Source: Misgurnus anguillicaudatus (lineage: Eukaryota > Chordata > Actinopteri > Cypriniformes > Cobitidae). Taken from it: 64,000 bases of DNA. The stretch spans positions 2,003,001-2,067,000 of the forward strand of contig NC_073346.2 in NCBI RefSeq assembly GCF_027580225.2. The letters are read 5' to 3'. A model generated the notes under the pieces. The model was not told the DNA's origin, made no database searches, and was given only the letters and a program-made list of their open reading frames with translations. Shown here piece after piece: positions 1 to 12,214 of this stretch; position 1 is the stretch's first letter; each line of letters begins with the position of its first letter. A program made the translations under genes and the position numbers.

Positions 1-78
1 GAAAAATCTTTTTTATGCCCCAAACAAGACACTGAAGAGAGCGTATCCCGTGGTGCACATTGCCTGTTTAAGGGTTAA

Positions 79-461
79 AGGTGCAGTGTGTAATTTTAAG
101 AAAGGATCTCCTGACAGAAATGTAAAATAATATGCAAAACTATATTATCAGCGGTGTATAAAGACCTTTTTATAATGAATCGTTATGTTTTTATTACCTT
201 AGAATGAGACGTTTTTATCTACATACAAAGAGGGTCCCCTTACGTGGAGGTCGCCATTTTGTGCCGCCATGTTTCTACAGAAGCCCTTAACAGACAAGCT
301 TTGTTTACTAAGTTGTCTCTGACGATGACATATTTGTCCGGTGGCGGCTACTGTAGCTTCTCTATGCGTTTTTAAAAGCGAGGGGTGAGCAGTGGATTGA
401 GCCGTTGGTTGCAATTCGCAACCTCACCACTAGATGCTGCTAACATTTACACACTGCACCT
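79..461. mobile_element. TTAA-flanked miniature inverted-repeat element, copy 1
   Basis: A 383-bp element flanked on both sides by TTAA (75-78 and 462-465). Its ends are inverted repeats: it opens AGGTGCAGTGTGTAA and closes with the complement TTTACACACTGCACCT. A second copy of the same family lies at 5227-5606 and is also flanked by TTAA. The 4-bp TTAA duplication is the mark of piggyBac-type integration, so this is probably a non-autonomous piggyBac-like MITE. It has no coding capacity; the short frames inside are chance. Family assignment is inferred from the target site only. Confidence 0.75.
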
Positions 462-465
462 TTAA

Positions 466-3119
466 ATGGCTTGAGTTTAGTTGACTGTTAGGTTTTACAT
501 TGTAGTAACATCATGTCACAATCACATGTAATAATACACCTAACTTTATCACTATGAATATAAACAAATAGGATGGCTTTTAGTACTCACTATTAAGCTA
601 GTATATGGATACTGGTAAAGTTTAAAATATATTTTGTTTGATTCGGTAACAAACGGGCTAGTTATATTTATAAGACAAAGCTAAAAACAGGTTGCATTGA
701 TACACGTTTTTTCATTACCATCAGTTACACCGTGATGAAGGTGAATTTCGTGGAAGATTCATAAAATATACGGTGTTTGGCATGTAAGAGTTTCCGTGAT
801 GAAAGCATTGTTTGCCTTCGCTGACTGCATATGCAGGTACTGTATTCCTAGATTTCGTGCCTCGTGCACGTTCAAATCAATCGGGTGTGCGCGCATGTGT
901 GGGCAGATCCTGACACAACAGAAGTGGTAGCCATGGTCGCGAGAGAGAATCATTTGTTTCGTCCCGAATGGAAATAATTAGCTGTGTTTAAAACAGCCGT
1001 GAGAGGTCTACAGACACTTGAGTTTTATACACTCTTTTTCAGAGTACTTACATTTTAAATATGTATTGGTATATAAAGACAGTTTAAACAAATTTGCAAA
1101 AAAGGTTTTTAGATAATTCCTGCCTTTAAGAAATAATTTTCATTTCGAATACTTATATCACTGACAACAGTGGTCTGGCCAGGATAGTGTCATTTAAAAA
1201 GTGGAGTGGAACTGATGTTTATGTTGTCATGTTGTGTACTGGCCACCAGTTGTGTGATTGCAGTACCAGTTTTAGTCACAAGTTTTGTAATTGCAATATC
1301 AGTTTTGGCCACAATCCTACATACTGTTCCTTTAATTTCTTTTCATTCTTGAATATGAAGGTTAATGACTGTTTATGTGCACCAATAATGTGATTACTTC
1401 CAATAATCAGAGTAAGGAGTTTATCGCAGTAAGATGTTTACATGACTCCAGCAAACTTTTTGCAAAACTCCTGTTTGCGTGCATTTGTTGTTACTCTTAT
1501 TATTCGCAAAGAATTGTGATTATCATTCACATACTCCAATGCACAGCACAAATAATGAACTCACATATTGTATTGGTGTGTTAATGGCCGCGGTTTTATT
1601 ATATTTACTTAAAATGCAAAACACGTTGCTATGGCCTTTTTATTCGGTGCCATGATGAATAACACTAAAATATTACAATGCCTCTGCAACAGTTGTATAC
1701 GCTATCGTCACGTTCTTGCTGTTACGTTCTTTGCATTCTTCACCCATGAAACTTGTATTAATGCATTTACTAGTCCTTATATGGCACATAGTGCACCATG
1801 CAGTGGATAAGAAATAATTAAGGCTGTATAAATATGTTTTTCATTGAGGCATCAGTGTCACACGAGCTGCTTTAGTGCACATACAGTGTGCTCCAGCACG
1901 ATAACACAGAGCGAATCATATGCACGAATCTGCAGTGAAAACAAAATGTATCAGACCCATTTAGATTCTACACAGAATGATTATACACAGAATGACAGAC
2001 ATTATAAACACCACTGACAAGTAGAAGAGGAGACTAACACCACTGCCATACACGAAAATAATATCCATGTCACGGTTATCATTGTTTTTATGCTGTAATA
2101 ACAGTTTCATATTAAATCTAAATTGGGACTTTATTCAACTTTATTTTAATACAACTGTGGTGCTCACCAGCTGTCAAATGCAGCTTTCCTGGACTGTGGC
2201 ATAAACAAAACTCTATCCGCTTGTTCGTGACGTAAGGAATACTGTTTCTGGGTCCAAGCCTCCACTCATATCAATAAAGGACATTTTTTAAACAGCCATT
2301 TATGAGCAGTATTTATTCATATTACACATTTAAGAGGAACATTTATAAACTCACAGTGTACACTGCAGTCTACAGGCTCATGGAATTACTGACAGGAATA
2401 TATTAATAATTCTCAAAAAATCCATGTCCATGAATCCATGGTCTGGTCATCTTGGATTTTGTTATGGAGATAAAAATTAGTGGTAGTTTTTGGTAGTTTT
2501 TCATAATGATACAACTAAGTGTCCATTAGCTCAATTTATTGTTATTTCTCTATGGCATTTGAGATCAGTTGGACCCGGAAGCATTGAATGATGTCAGTCT
2601 TAAAAAGATTTCCTGTTTTAGCTAAAATGATGTCACAACATCAAATAATGCTGGGCATTCCAAGGCACTTCAGAAGGCCTTTAATGTGTGTGACCGACGC
2701 ATAAACGCATATCGGGTAGTGCGAAATACACTTTCTAGAAAGGTTTGTTTGTTCAACTTAAAAAGGTAAGTTACCTGGTACACCTTAGAAGTGTTACATG
2801 CCTGTTTATTGCTATTTAAATCGGTATACAGTTATGTTCACGGAGTCAGTGAGGCAAGCACTGCTACTGTAAAACTGGCTCTCGCAGTAAATCTGTGGGC
2901 ACAAATAACTTTTATGCCTTTTTCAAATGCAAGGTTCAGAATTTCTCAGAAATTCTTAATAATAGCCCTTGACATACAGCCAGCTTCACACAATAATTCC
3001 ACTGTATTTAGAAGACATTAATCAGTTTACAAAATACGACTTTAAAAAGCCTTGCCTGACACATGACTTTAGTAACAGGGTGGTTTTGTAACAGGCCGTT
3101 TAGACTGCCAAATATATGT
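466..3119. other. gene-free AT-rich stretch
   Basis: No exon-like or conserved protein segment was recognised on either strand. The only structure noted is an imperfect tandem pair of about 33 bp at 1243-1308, each unit carrying a sequence like ATTGCAGTACCAGTTTT. The open frames here are short, without recognisable motifs or flanking splice signals. Probably decayed repeats and intergenic DNA. Confidence 0.5.
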
Positions 3120-3971
3120 TCAATGTTCAAATTATTTATAAAGCACATAATTAATACAACCAAAGTTGACCAAAGTGCTGTACATAAAAAATTATAATAA
3201 TACAATTATAAAAACAAACGTTGTTACACAATGAAAGCTTAAAAGACAATAAGAATACACAATTGCTACCCCTCATTTGGTCAATGATAAAGTACGTCAG
3301 GCCCAACATCAGAAATACATAATAAAACACTAAAACCTTCAATGTGAAGGAATAGTTATAAAACCCATATCTCTAATTACACTGGCCATAGATAAAGCTA
3401 TCCATTACCACCACCAATCACAATCAAATGCCACAGTAAATAAATAAGATTTCAATTAACGCTTGAATTCATTAAAAGAGGAACACTCACGAACATACTG
3501 TGGAAGATTATTCCACAACCTAGGGGCGGCAACGGCAAACAAGCGGTCCCCCCCGCAACTTCCTGTGGGTCCGCGGAATTATTAGCAGATTTGATGACTT
3601 TTGCACCTGAATTAGGTCCACTAGGTAATTTGGAGCAGTACCGTGTAGTGCTTTAAAAACAAATAATCAAATCTTAAACTCAATTTTAAAAGAGACCAGC
3701 AACCAATGTAATTCTCTTAGAACTGGTGTAATATGATCATATTTCTGCGTGCCTGTTAGAAGTCTAGCGGCCGCATTTTGAACTAATTGTAATCTCACTA
3801 GGTTTTTGTGTCTAATTCCATAATAAAGGGAATTTCCATAATCTACCCTTGATGAAATAAACTCATGTACCATCTTTTCCATATCCTTCCATGATATAAA
3901 AGGCTTAATTTTAGATATCCATCTCAACTGAAAAAAAAACTCGCTTTTACGACTTCATTTATCTGTTTATC

Positions 3972-4624
3972 AGGTTTTATTACACGGCTCTCTGGAATGC
4001 TTGATTCTGATTGGTCAGTTGAGACATTTGCAGGTTCGTTCTTTTCAAATAATAACCGCTCCAAAGTAATAACGCATAGCCGGTACTACTTGTACGAGTG
4101 AAATCGCTCCGCGCCAATAAAGATCAATAAAGATTACTGTTTGGCGCCATCTTGTGACAAACACTGGAAGACCACGACAAGACACAGACAGCTTACTGAG
4201 ACTGAACTTGACAAAACAGAGCATGACAGCTACGGAGCCACCACACAAAAAAATATAGAATGGTCATTAGAACTTCTCAAAGACTGGCTAAAAGAGAAAA
4301 AAATGGAGACAGACAAGTATGAAGAAGAGGATCTTAATAAGGTATTACGATCATTTCATGCATCTGTGCAAAGTTTCGCGGAAGGATAAAAATGTTAATT
4401 TAAAACAAATATGCCAATAAAATGTTTCAAATTCATAGTCATGTCCGTTTTTTTTCTTATGTGACAAGTAGCCGTGTAATAAGCGGGATAATGTAGAGGC
4501 AGCCGGTAGTTATCGGGAAATAAGCCCCTTCAGTGTGATACAAGACCCTCCGCTTCGCGTCGGGTCCTGATCACACTGTCGGGGCTTATTTCCCTATAAC
4601 TACCGGCTGCCTCTACATTATCCC
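3972..4624. mobile_element. DNA-transposon fragment with foldback end inserted in the LINE
   Basis: This segment interrupts the LINE coding sequence between its NLGIVWDNVLS and DKQINEVVK segments. It begins near AGGTTTTATTACACGGCTCT; the inverted copy AGCCGTGTAATAAG lies near its other end and runs into a large hairpin (4485-4624). A plus-strand open frame at 4141-4389 includes the stretch WSLELLKDWLKEKK. That resembles the N-terminal part of tyrosine-recombinase (Crypton/KIAA1958-like) proteins, but only weakly. Exact ends and target duplication could not be fixed. The insertion itself is clear because LINE protein continues on both sides. Confidence 0.55.
4485..4624. repeat. 140-bp near-perfect foldback (hairpin)
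   Basis: The left arm starts GGGATAATGTAGAGGCAGCC and the right arm is its complement, ending GGCTGCCTCTACATTATCCC. About 64 bp can pair with only a few mismatches, leaving a short central TCCGCTTCGCG-like loop. It forms one end of the transposon fragment inserted in the LINE. Confidence 0.85.
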
Positions 4625-5226
4625 TTACTTAATACATTGTCCCAAACTATACCCAGGTTCTTTACTTGATTTTTGCGGTACGAAGATAGAAGACCCAACT
4701 CAATTTTTGATCTATCCACCGCATCAGAAGTGCCAAATAAAATCAATTCTGTTTTAGATTTATTTAAACATAGAAAATTAGCGGACATCCACGCCTTAAT
4801 CTGCACAAAGCTTTCAATTATCAACAGCGTGACCAGCAGTGGGCTTCAACGGTAGGTACAACTGGGTATCATCGGCATAGCAATGGAAAGAGATACCATA
4901 TTTCCTCATAATCTGACCTAGCAGGAGCATATACAATGAAAATAAAACCAGAGCTACAATGCAACCTTGAGGAATACCACAGAGTAAGGGCGCTGATGAG
5001 GACATACATTCTCCCATCTGCACAGAGAAAGTTCTATTTTGAAGGTAGGACTTAATCCACTTCAAAGCAGTTCCCCGGATCCCTACACAATTTTCAAAGC
5101 AGGAGAGCAAAACTTTGTGGTCTATTGTGTCAAATGCTGCTGAGAGATATCACAATAGATTTATTGCAAAGAAACTAACAAACCTCTTAGATTTTGAATG
5201 GACTATAATGTGGGGAAAACTATTAA

Positions 5227-5606
5227 AGGTGCAGTGTGTCATTTTTAGAAGGATCTCTTGACAGAAATGCTAAATAATATACAAAACTATATTATCAGGG
5301 GTGTATAAAGACCTTTTATAATGAACCGTTATGTTTTTATTACCTTAGAATGAGACGTTTTATCTACATACACAAAGGGTCCCCTTACATGGAAGTCGCC
5401 ATTATGTGCAGCCATGTTTCTACAAAAGCTCTTAAATGGACAAACTTTGTTTACTAAGTTGTCGCCGATGATGACATATTGGTCCCGTGGCGGCTACAGT
5501 AGCTTCTCTATGCGTTTCAAAAGTGAGGGGTGAGCAGTGGAATAAGCCGTTGGTTGCAATGCGCAACCTCACCACTAGATGGCGCAAAAATTTACACACT
5601 GCACCT
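5227..5606. mobile_element. TTAA-flanked MITE, copy 2
   Basis: A 380-bp element of the same family as 79-461, with the ends AGGTGCAGTGTGT and ACACACTGCACCT and TTAA on each side (5223-5226, 5607-5610). It lies inside the 5' LTR of gypsy element A, 18 bp from the LTR start, so it inserted after that retrotransposon. Confidence 0.8.
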
Positions 5607-7251
5607 TTAAATATAATTGGCAGTTAAAAGTTCGACCCCCCCATAATAGTTTGTCATTTCTCTTTTATAGTTATTTGATTAAAAATTGGTTAGTTAATTA
5701 TTCAGCACATACATGTATATTTGTAGTATGAAGCAATACGATGGTTGTCCAGTGTGGGGCAGTAAGCCATAGAAAACCCCCAGGGGAAAAACCGAAGAGT
5801 TAGAGTTTTAACGAGACTAGCAGTGTTATGTTGTGTTGTAAGCTTGTTGCGATAGTCGGTGAAACGGTGATAACCGGTGCTTCAGCTTCTCACCGGTTAG
5901 ATCACTTGCCCACCGCGACACCGTCTTTCACCGTCGTTTTGATATTTTCTTGTAATTAAAGGGGGGGCTTAATGGTATTTCAAGCATTCTGACTTATTAA
6001 CACAGTTATAGAGTTGTTTCCTCATGCTAAACTTAGGCGAAGTGTCAAAAAAAGCAGTTGGACGTGTTACAGAGTATTTCTGTGCCGAATGCACTTCGCC
6101 AGGGTTCGTACAAGCTTCGGAAAGTTTTTTTTGATTACAGGTATAACTGACGTTTCAGGGAGACGCTAGAGCTTGCAAACAGCTTATCACGCCACTCAGC
6201 TTTGTTTAATTTCAAAACTCAACAATGGCACGAATGAAGAAGTGTGTTTTTGGATGTAAGGAGAAGACATCCTTATGAAAACAATGGATATAGCTTATTA
6301 TCCGGGGTAGCAGCGGAGTTTTGCGTGTGTGTTTGATGCGGTGGATTTTCCCAACCGGCTCATGACGAGTTGTGCGCGGTAAGTAAGACTTCTGTCTTAT
6401 GTTGGAAATAGTCACGTGTATATTATATAAATGACACGAACATGTAGTGAATCATAAGTTATAAGTGTTGTATAGTGTTGCATGACTCGTACTCGCTCCT
6501 CCCGCGGTAGTAACTCCTCCTTCTTCATTTATTCGTACGTTATCGGAAAGATCCGGTAAAGCTAATCTTTCTTTTATAAATCTGATTAAACTAAAGACTC
6601 TTCGGAGATATAAAGGATGTCATCCTACTCTATGTACTCCAGATTAACATCAGAAGTGCAGAAACAGCGTGTGTTACATGAGCTTTAAATAATTTAGTTT
6701 CGTTAGAGAGAGCAAACACACTAACAACTAAATGTGTCTGCTGCCTGAATTCAGCGGAGCTGAACGCGCGTCACATCACAGAGCAGCAGCTGCAGGTGTC
6801 AGATTTCATTTATTCCTGTCAGACTGCGTTGAGCTGACTGACCAGACGATGGCAAAAGCCGCATGCTTACTCGTTTTTGTTATAAGGCATAAAAAAATAA
6901 GTTTGGTTCAAGGTAATTTTCGTAAACGAAAACTGAAACTAAGACTAAAACTATCAGCTAAAAAACATTTTCGTTAACTGAAATAAAATTAAAAATTCAT
7001 AATAAATGAAAAACTAAAACTAAATGAAACGACCAACAGTTATTGTAAAACTAACTGAAATAAAATAATAATGATCAAAAATAAGTATTCGTTTTCATAA
7101 TTAATAAGCTCTCATCCCGTGGCGGAAAATCTGAACAGGCTTTATAATAGACCCCTTTATCGCCTATGTCACTGTGACGTCACCACTCTAGCTGGAGGCA
7201 AAACATAACAAATCAGCAGGCTCACTAAAAGTTTGAGGTTTTGACTTTAAA

Positions 7252-7435
7252 ATGTCGTCGTCTTGTGTTTTTGGCTGCCAAAATATAAGTAACAGCACTT
7301 TTGGTTCAATAAAAACTAAAGTTTTACCGGATCCCGGCAGACATTCCTTCAGAGAAATAAATAAGAAAATTGTGGTCAAATGGATGGAGACGATCGCAAA
7401 TAATGCTCGTGTTTGCAGTGCACACTTCATATCAG
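7252..7435 (+). pseudogene. THAP-type zinc-finger exon fragment (transposon derived)
   Basis: An open stretch from an ATG encodes about 61 residues with THAP-domain features: an N-terminal CVFGC (C-x3-C), a conserved tryptophan in VKWMETI, and a C-x2-H box in CSAHF. It ends at a possible donor, CAG followed by GTAAAA at 7436. THAP domains are the DNA-binding heads of P-element-type transposases and of some vertebrate nuclear factors. No partner exon with transposase or other THAP motifs was found downstream in the 4.8-kb element, so I treat it as a remnant. A captured host exon is a less likely alternative. Confidence 0.5.
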
Positions 7436-8451
7436 GTAAAATAATCTATGCATATGTATTGGTGTGTTGGTCTTATCTAGTACAAATCAGCAAGTTTCTG
7501 TTTTATAGGTGATGATAAGTCAACCGTCAGTGCACTAGCTAGCTAAAATGTTAAACAAACATACAGCAATAGATGTGTGTGCCATCCTTTGAATGATCTC
7601 TTAAAATAATCCCCATTGCTTAATCATAGTTAGCCCAGCGATAGGTTACATTAGACAATAAGCCTTGACAAAATTCCCCAAACCAGCCGAAAATACTTCA
7701 TATGTAGGAAATATCCAACACCTGGATAAAATGTTTCCAATGAGAACAAGATACAAGAACTAACTGTAACAGAGTTAATTTACAAAAATAGCTGTCACAC
7801 AGAGTCAGTAACTTTACATATTCGGACAGTTCCGAACCTTCTTCTGCATCTATGTTTAATAAATCCCTCCTAAAACGTCCTAGCTTACGCTTTTCAGCAT
7901 TGCGTCCGCGCCTCTTTTTGGCTCCAACTAATCCCCGCCCACCCAGAGACGTTGCAATGTTTACAAACTTTTAAGGAGTCTTTACTTGTAGATGGTGCTT
8001 TATGCATGTGAGGTTAGCTGAGGCTGACAGCAACCTCAGTTAACTGATAAATATGTCAGACAGTCTAGCTGCTGTTAGCTGCTAATCTATAATTACTAAA
8101 ACTATAACTGAAACAAATAAAATAAAAACTAAATAGAAATGTGTTTGCAAAATAAAAACTAAACTAAAACTAACAAAACCATTCATGAAACTAACTAAAA
8201 CTAAACTTAAATTTAAAGCAAAACTGAAAACGATACTAAAATAAAAACTAATTTAAAAAGCAAAACTATAATAACCTTGGTTTGGTTCTGGTTGGTTGTC
8301 AGTTTAGGTCATGGGTCGGTAGGGATTTTATTTTATTTTATTTTTTATTTATTTTTTCCAGTGGCAGCAAGGGATAGGTAGGAAATTGTTAAATATTTAA
8401 ATTGAATAGCAGATATATTTGAGGTGACTTTGGCTATATTGCGTGTTTGTC

Positions 8452-8452
<1 letters not shown>

Positions 8453-8489
<37 letters not shown>

Positions 8490-8516
8490 GAGAGAGAGAG
8501 AGTGAGAGAGAGAGAG
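8453..8516. repeat. (AG)n microsatellite
   Basis: About 64 bp of AG repeat with two GTG interruptions. It produces long Ser-Leu frames on the other strand that are not genes. Confidence 0.95.
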
Positions 8517-8729
8517 CAGGAACAGTAAATGCAGCTGAACGAATACACTGCATGTTTTAAAGTAAAAAATAAATAAATAACGAAACGCAATATGTGGAGG
8601 CCGGTGTTGAATCTGTCTAACTAGAATTAGTCTAACTTTTGTGTGGGAAACACTGTATGATATGAAAAATATCTTACGTGAGCCTGTGGCTAAAATATAA
8701 AGGTGGAACTCTTTAACAAATGTCATAAT

Positions 8730-9781
8730 CAGGGCTTGACATTAACTTTTTTGCACACCAGCCAAAGTGGCTAGTTGCTAGTTACTAGCCACTCAGCATT
8801 TTCAGTGGCCAAATTTTTGTTGCTGGTAAATTACATTTTATATAATTAAACTTGACTTTGGCATCCTAAAATGACTTTAATTCGAGCAAATTTACTTGCT
8901 AAATTAGATGCAGACTGAATTTCAAATGCTGTCTGACTACCCAAATTAAGACAACATTTATTAGCTGGTATATAGCTGGTATATCAGTATAGATCATATC
9001 ATATATTTAGGTGCATGAAAAACAGGCTAGTAAGTAAGGCATAAATAGATTAACTTTGAATGAATATATTAAAAGTAGAACAGGGGTGTAGAAGAAACAC
9101 TAATTCTAAACTGAAAAGATAAACACAAAACCCATCGACAACCACTTTAAATATGTATTAACAACAGCAGTAAATACTGTCAAGAAATGTACATTAATTT
9201 TACTGCCAGCTAGTTTATGCAGATGTATTTTATAAGCATGATCATGGTTTCTGTTAAAAGTGATTTAAGACTTTTAATGACAAATGTCGAGAGGGCATTA
9301 TTGTAACATTAAAATGATGTGCGAACCTCTCAGCTGGCGGGTTTCCTTTGATTTCGTGTGCATCCAGGTATGCGCTGAATTTCTCTCTGCTCTTGCCCTG
9401 AGAGTGTGCACGCAATTTATATCTCTTCATTCACTTCCATGCAATTGTTTTATCTTTCCCGAAGTGTTTATGCGCTCAGACTGCGTCCTCTTGTGCATTC
9501 GCAAATCCATCAGCTCTCGCACGCTCTCTGGAAGGTGACGCTTTGGTCCGCAACGCCCCGCTGACAAACGGTCTCTGTGCGTTGCGCTGGGTGCAGAGTG
9601 CTCATGGGAGTTGTAGTTTCCCAGTGTCGCATTGCGTATTGTTTATCATTTCGCATAACTTTTAATAAAACTACAATAAAAAAATTATATTCAACCTGGC
9701 AAAGTGGCTAGTGGGATTGGCTGTCTTACCCGTCACGGCAGAAATCTACCCGCATTTGGCGGGTGTTCATGTCAAGCCCTG
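8730..9781. mobile_element. hAT-like element nested inside the 4.8-kb element
   Basis: About 1.05 kb with inverted ends: it opens CAGGGCTTGACATTAAC and closes with CATGTCAAGCCCTG. It is flanked by 8-bp sites GTCATAAT (8722-8729) and GTTATAAT (9782-9789), a 7 of 8 match. The 8-bp duplication and CAGGG ends fit hAT. No transposase frame was seen, so it is non-autonomous or a deletion derivative. Confidence 0.75.
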
Positions 9782-10747
9782 GTTATAATACCATAAATTC
9801 AAATATTATAATTCACTTTCTGACCGCAAAAATGAGCCTTGGTTTGTGCTCTCTGGAAGAGAAAAGCCCACTTGCATATCATTGTTCAGCTCGTCTTTTT
9901 TGGTGTGTAAGTTACAACTTTCGGCGGGGGCAAAAGATTACGTTGCTGTGCACGAAACAGCATCTCGAATGCACACCAAAAGTTACCAGTGCTTTGTGAC
10001 GACAACGATGTGTGAACGATTGTGTTAACGACCGTATAGCTGCCTTGTTTGTAGCATCGCTGGAGGACGTTGCATCGCATGCTTTACAAAAACGGTGCTG
10101 TACTAAAAGGTAAATTATAGTTCGCCTCAAATTTTTTTATTTGTGTATTTATTTAATGTGTATTATTTCTTCCTCAAGCTCATAAAATACATTTGGGTCG
10201 CACATAAATTGGCAGGGTCGGTCGGAAACCGGAACCAGACAAAAAAAATGTTATGCCTAATATACATATATGATGTTTAATATAGGCGAATTCGTTTTGT
10301 TGTTGTGTTTTTCATTAAGAATAATAATAAACCCATCATTCAAGCAGCGCTTTATGGAGGAATAGCCAGTTGCTCTGCTTGGGACTGGCGGGTTTCTGTC
10401 AGAAGTACCTGCGCACATTGACTCAAGCACTCAAACCAGCTGTTGCACTCTCATTTGCACACAAATTCATACGCGATTTAACGCAGCGTACGCAACAGTT
10501 GCATCTAATTCAAATGTGAAAGTAAAATGTGCATGTCTGTATGTGCATTTATAAGCCCCTCCCACCCGGTGAAACTGGTATCATCGGGTTTGTCACGCAC
10601 TGATTAACCGGTGGGAAAATTCTGTCATCGCAACAACCCTATGTGTTGTACTGTGTGAAACAGAGCTGTAGCAAATGATGCTGGCTGAATAAAAGAACCT
10701 AACCAAATCACACGCTTGTTATTTCCTTCAAGTGTGTTGCAAAATAC

Positions 10748-10765
10748 TGGCGACGAGGATGGGAT
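10748..10765 (+). other. primer-binding site of element A, matches tRNA-Ser(GCT)
   Basis: Six bases after the 5' LTR end the sequence reads TGGCGACGAGGATGGGAT. This is complementary to the 3' end of vertebrate tRNA-Ser(GCT) including CCA, over all 18 bases as I recall that tRNA. Minus-strand DNA synthesis would be primed here. The position directly after the LTR supports the LTR boundary at 10741. Confidence 0.8.
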
Positions 10766-10808
10766 CAGCGTTGCAGTTTTGAGTAAGTTGTCTACGAAGA
10801 CGCTGAGG

Positions 10809-12200
10809 ATGGACACGGAGCAACTGCAAGATCAGCTGGGTGCCGCGTTGTTCCAGTTGCGGCTCGATCAGCTGCACGAGGTGTGTGTGTGTATGCAAAA
10901 CTATCTGTGGAGGGACAAGCCAAACAGCACTCGCTGATCAGATTAATAAGTGAATCAGTAGAAAGTGTTATAGAGACAGAAGATGATGATGTAGCTTGTA
11001 AATATTTGGAGGATTTGTTAGAGTTTTCTAACGGAATAGCACAACGTAGTGACTGCGCAGCACAAGATGGCGACGCTGATGGAAATTCGGCTGAGCTTGC
11101 GCATTTAAAGAGACAGTACACACAATTGCAGCATCAGATTGAATTGTCAACAAATGTGCTAAAAAACTAAATCCAACGCCTGAGTTTGAAAGTTCCTGAT
11201 GTGTCAAGTCCCCCTGTGTTTTCCCAACATTATCATGCAGTTCCTGAAGTCACCATCCAGCGTGATTTTAAGATTAACGGCCAAATTGGAGAGAGAGGTC
11301 AGAAGGATAAACTGTCATACAACAACTTGATGTACCAAATTGAAGCTGGAGTAAACAAGGGACACAGAGAGTCGGAGATAATTGATGCTGTGATAAAAGC
11401 GATCAGTCCAGGTATGAGCCTGCGTGATATGCTGGAGATCAAGACGGATTTTACCCTTTCTCAGCTACGCACAATTCTAAAAGGCCATTATAAAGAAGAA
11501 AGATCCACAGATCTGTATCATCGACTGATAAACATCACTCAAGAGGGCCGCGAGTCACCACAAAACTTTCTATTTCATGCCATTGAGTTGAAGGAAAGAC
11601 TTTTAGCCGCTGTTCGAGAACCGGATGGAGAAGAACCGCACAGCCCCTATCTCATACAGAGAAGATTCCTGCGCGCACTAGGAACAGGATTATTAAATTA
11701 CCACATTAAGTATCAGCTTAAAACCTGCCTTGATGATCCTACAACCACAGATGAGGTTCTCATCACAGCTATGAACGAAGCTGCAAGTCTTGAGTGGGAA
11801 CGACAGCAAAAGATCAAGAAAAATGCCAACATTAAAGAAACAAAAGTCACTGAAGTTCCAGCAGCACTACATCAAAGTCAAGAAAGAACAGGTCATGCTG
11901 TTGGGGGAAAAGAACAATCAACACACACACAAGTAAAAGCTTTGAAAACCCCACAGACCATGGAGAAGAAAGACTCTGAGCTCTATGAGGTCGTCAAACA
12001 ACTGAGGGAGGAGATCGGAGAAATGAGGAGAGTGATGAGTACTTACCGTCCCGTGCAGCCTTGAGAAAGAAAGTGTTGATGCCGTGGGTGTCAAGAACAG
12101 GGCAGAGGTGACCAATGTGATCATTGTTTCAAATGTGGGCAAAGCCGACATCTCTCCAGAGGGTGTAGGGGACCACCTCCAGGAAGAACAGAAAGAGGAC
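10809..12200 (+). pseudogene. gag remnant of element A
   Basis: The likely original start is the ATG at 10809 (MDTEQLQDQL). The frame is lost after about 30 residues and resumes in other frames. The main open stretch (11186-12064) carries gag capsid-like segments such as FKINGQIGERGQKDKLSY and IKAISPGMSLRDMLEI. After a stop and frameshift, a nucleocapsid zinc knuckle CFKCGQSRHLSRGC is legible at about 12125-12165 (C-x2-C-x4-H-x4-C). The reading frame is broken several times, so no functional Gag is made. Confidence 0.75.
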
Positions 12201-12214
12201 ACTCAGCGAGCAGT

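Larger units (their letters stand above)
3120..5208 (-). mobile_element. L2/CR1-type non-LTR retrotransposon (LINE), 5'-truncated and frameshifted
   Basis: Read on the minus strand, this is the C-terminal part of a LINE reverse transcriptase. Motif A reads FDTIDH near 5118-5136, then GIPQGC, then the catalytic YADD box at 4868-4879 followed by TQLYLPL. The thumb and C-terminal end follow, with SRVDYGNSLYYG, RLQLVQNAAARLLTG, ITPVLRELHW and RLFAVAAPRLWN, and a stop at 3456-3458. The 3' tail contains the typical TTTGGTCAACTTTGG stretch. The frame is broken by indels, one of them in a T-run at 3931-3939, and by a foldback insertion at about 3972-4624. On its 5' side it stops abruptly against the LTR of gypsy element A at 5209. 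It is a dead copy. The L2/CR1 clade is judged from the LELHWLPV-like and AAPRLWN-like motifs; the exact family is not certain. Confidence 0.8.
5841..10642. mobile_element. 4.8-kb nested DNA element with 8-bp target duplication
   Basis: Flanked by identical 8-bp duplications GTGTTGTA (5833-5840 and 10643-10650), which occur once in the uninterrupted 3' LTR of element A. The ends share TTGTTGCGAT in inverted orientation (left AGCTTGTTGCGAT; right complement ATAGGGTTGTTGCGAT). Subterminal CGGTGAAAC/ACCGGT-rich blocks lie at both ends. The 8-bp duplication fits hAT or P superfamilies; no transposase core is intact. The interior holds a THAP-like coding fragment (7252-7435), AAACTAAAACT-rich tracts at about 6940-7090 and 8090-8270, an AG microsatellite, and another nested element (8730-9781). 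Confidence 0.75.
5209..10741 (+). repeat. 5' LTR of element A, split into three pieces
   Basis: LTR sequence is present at 5209-5226, 5607-5840 and 10643-10741. Joined in order, these match the continuous 3' LTR at 16578-16918. The MITE sits between flanking TTAA sites and the larger insertion between two copies of GTGTTGTA. The last piece includes AATAAAAG (poly(A)-like) and ends at TGTTGCA just before the primer-binding site. Confidence 0.85.
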
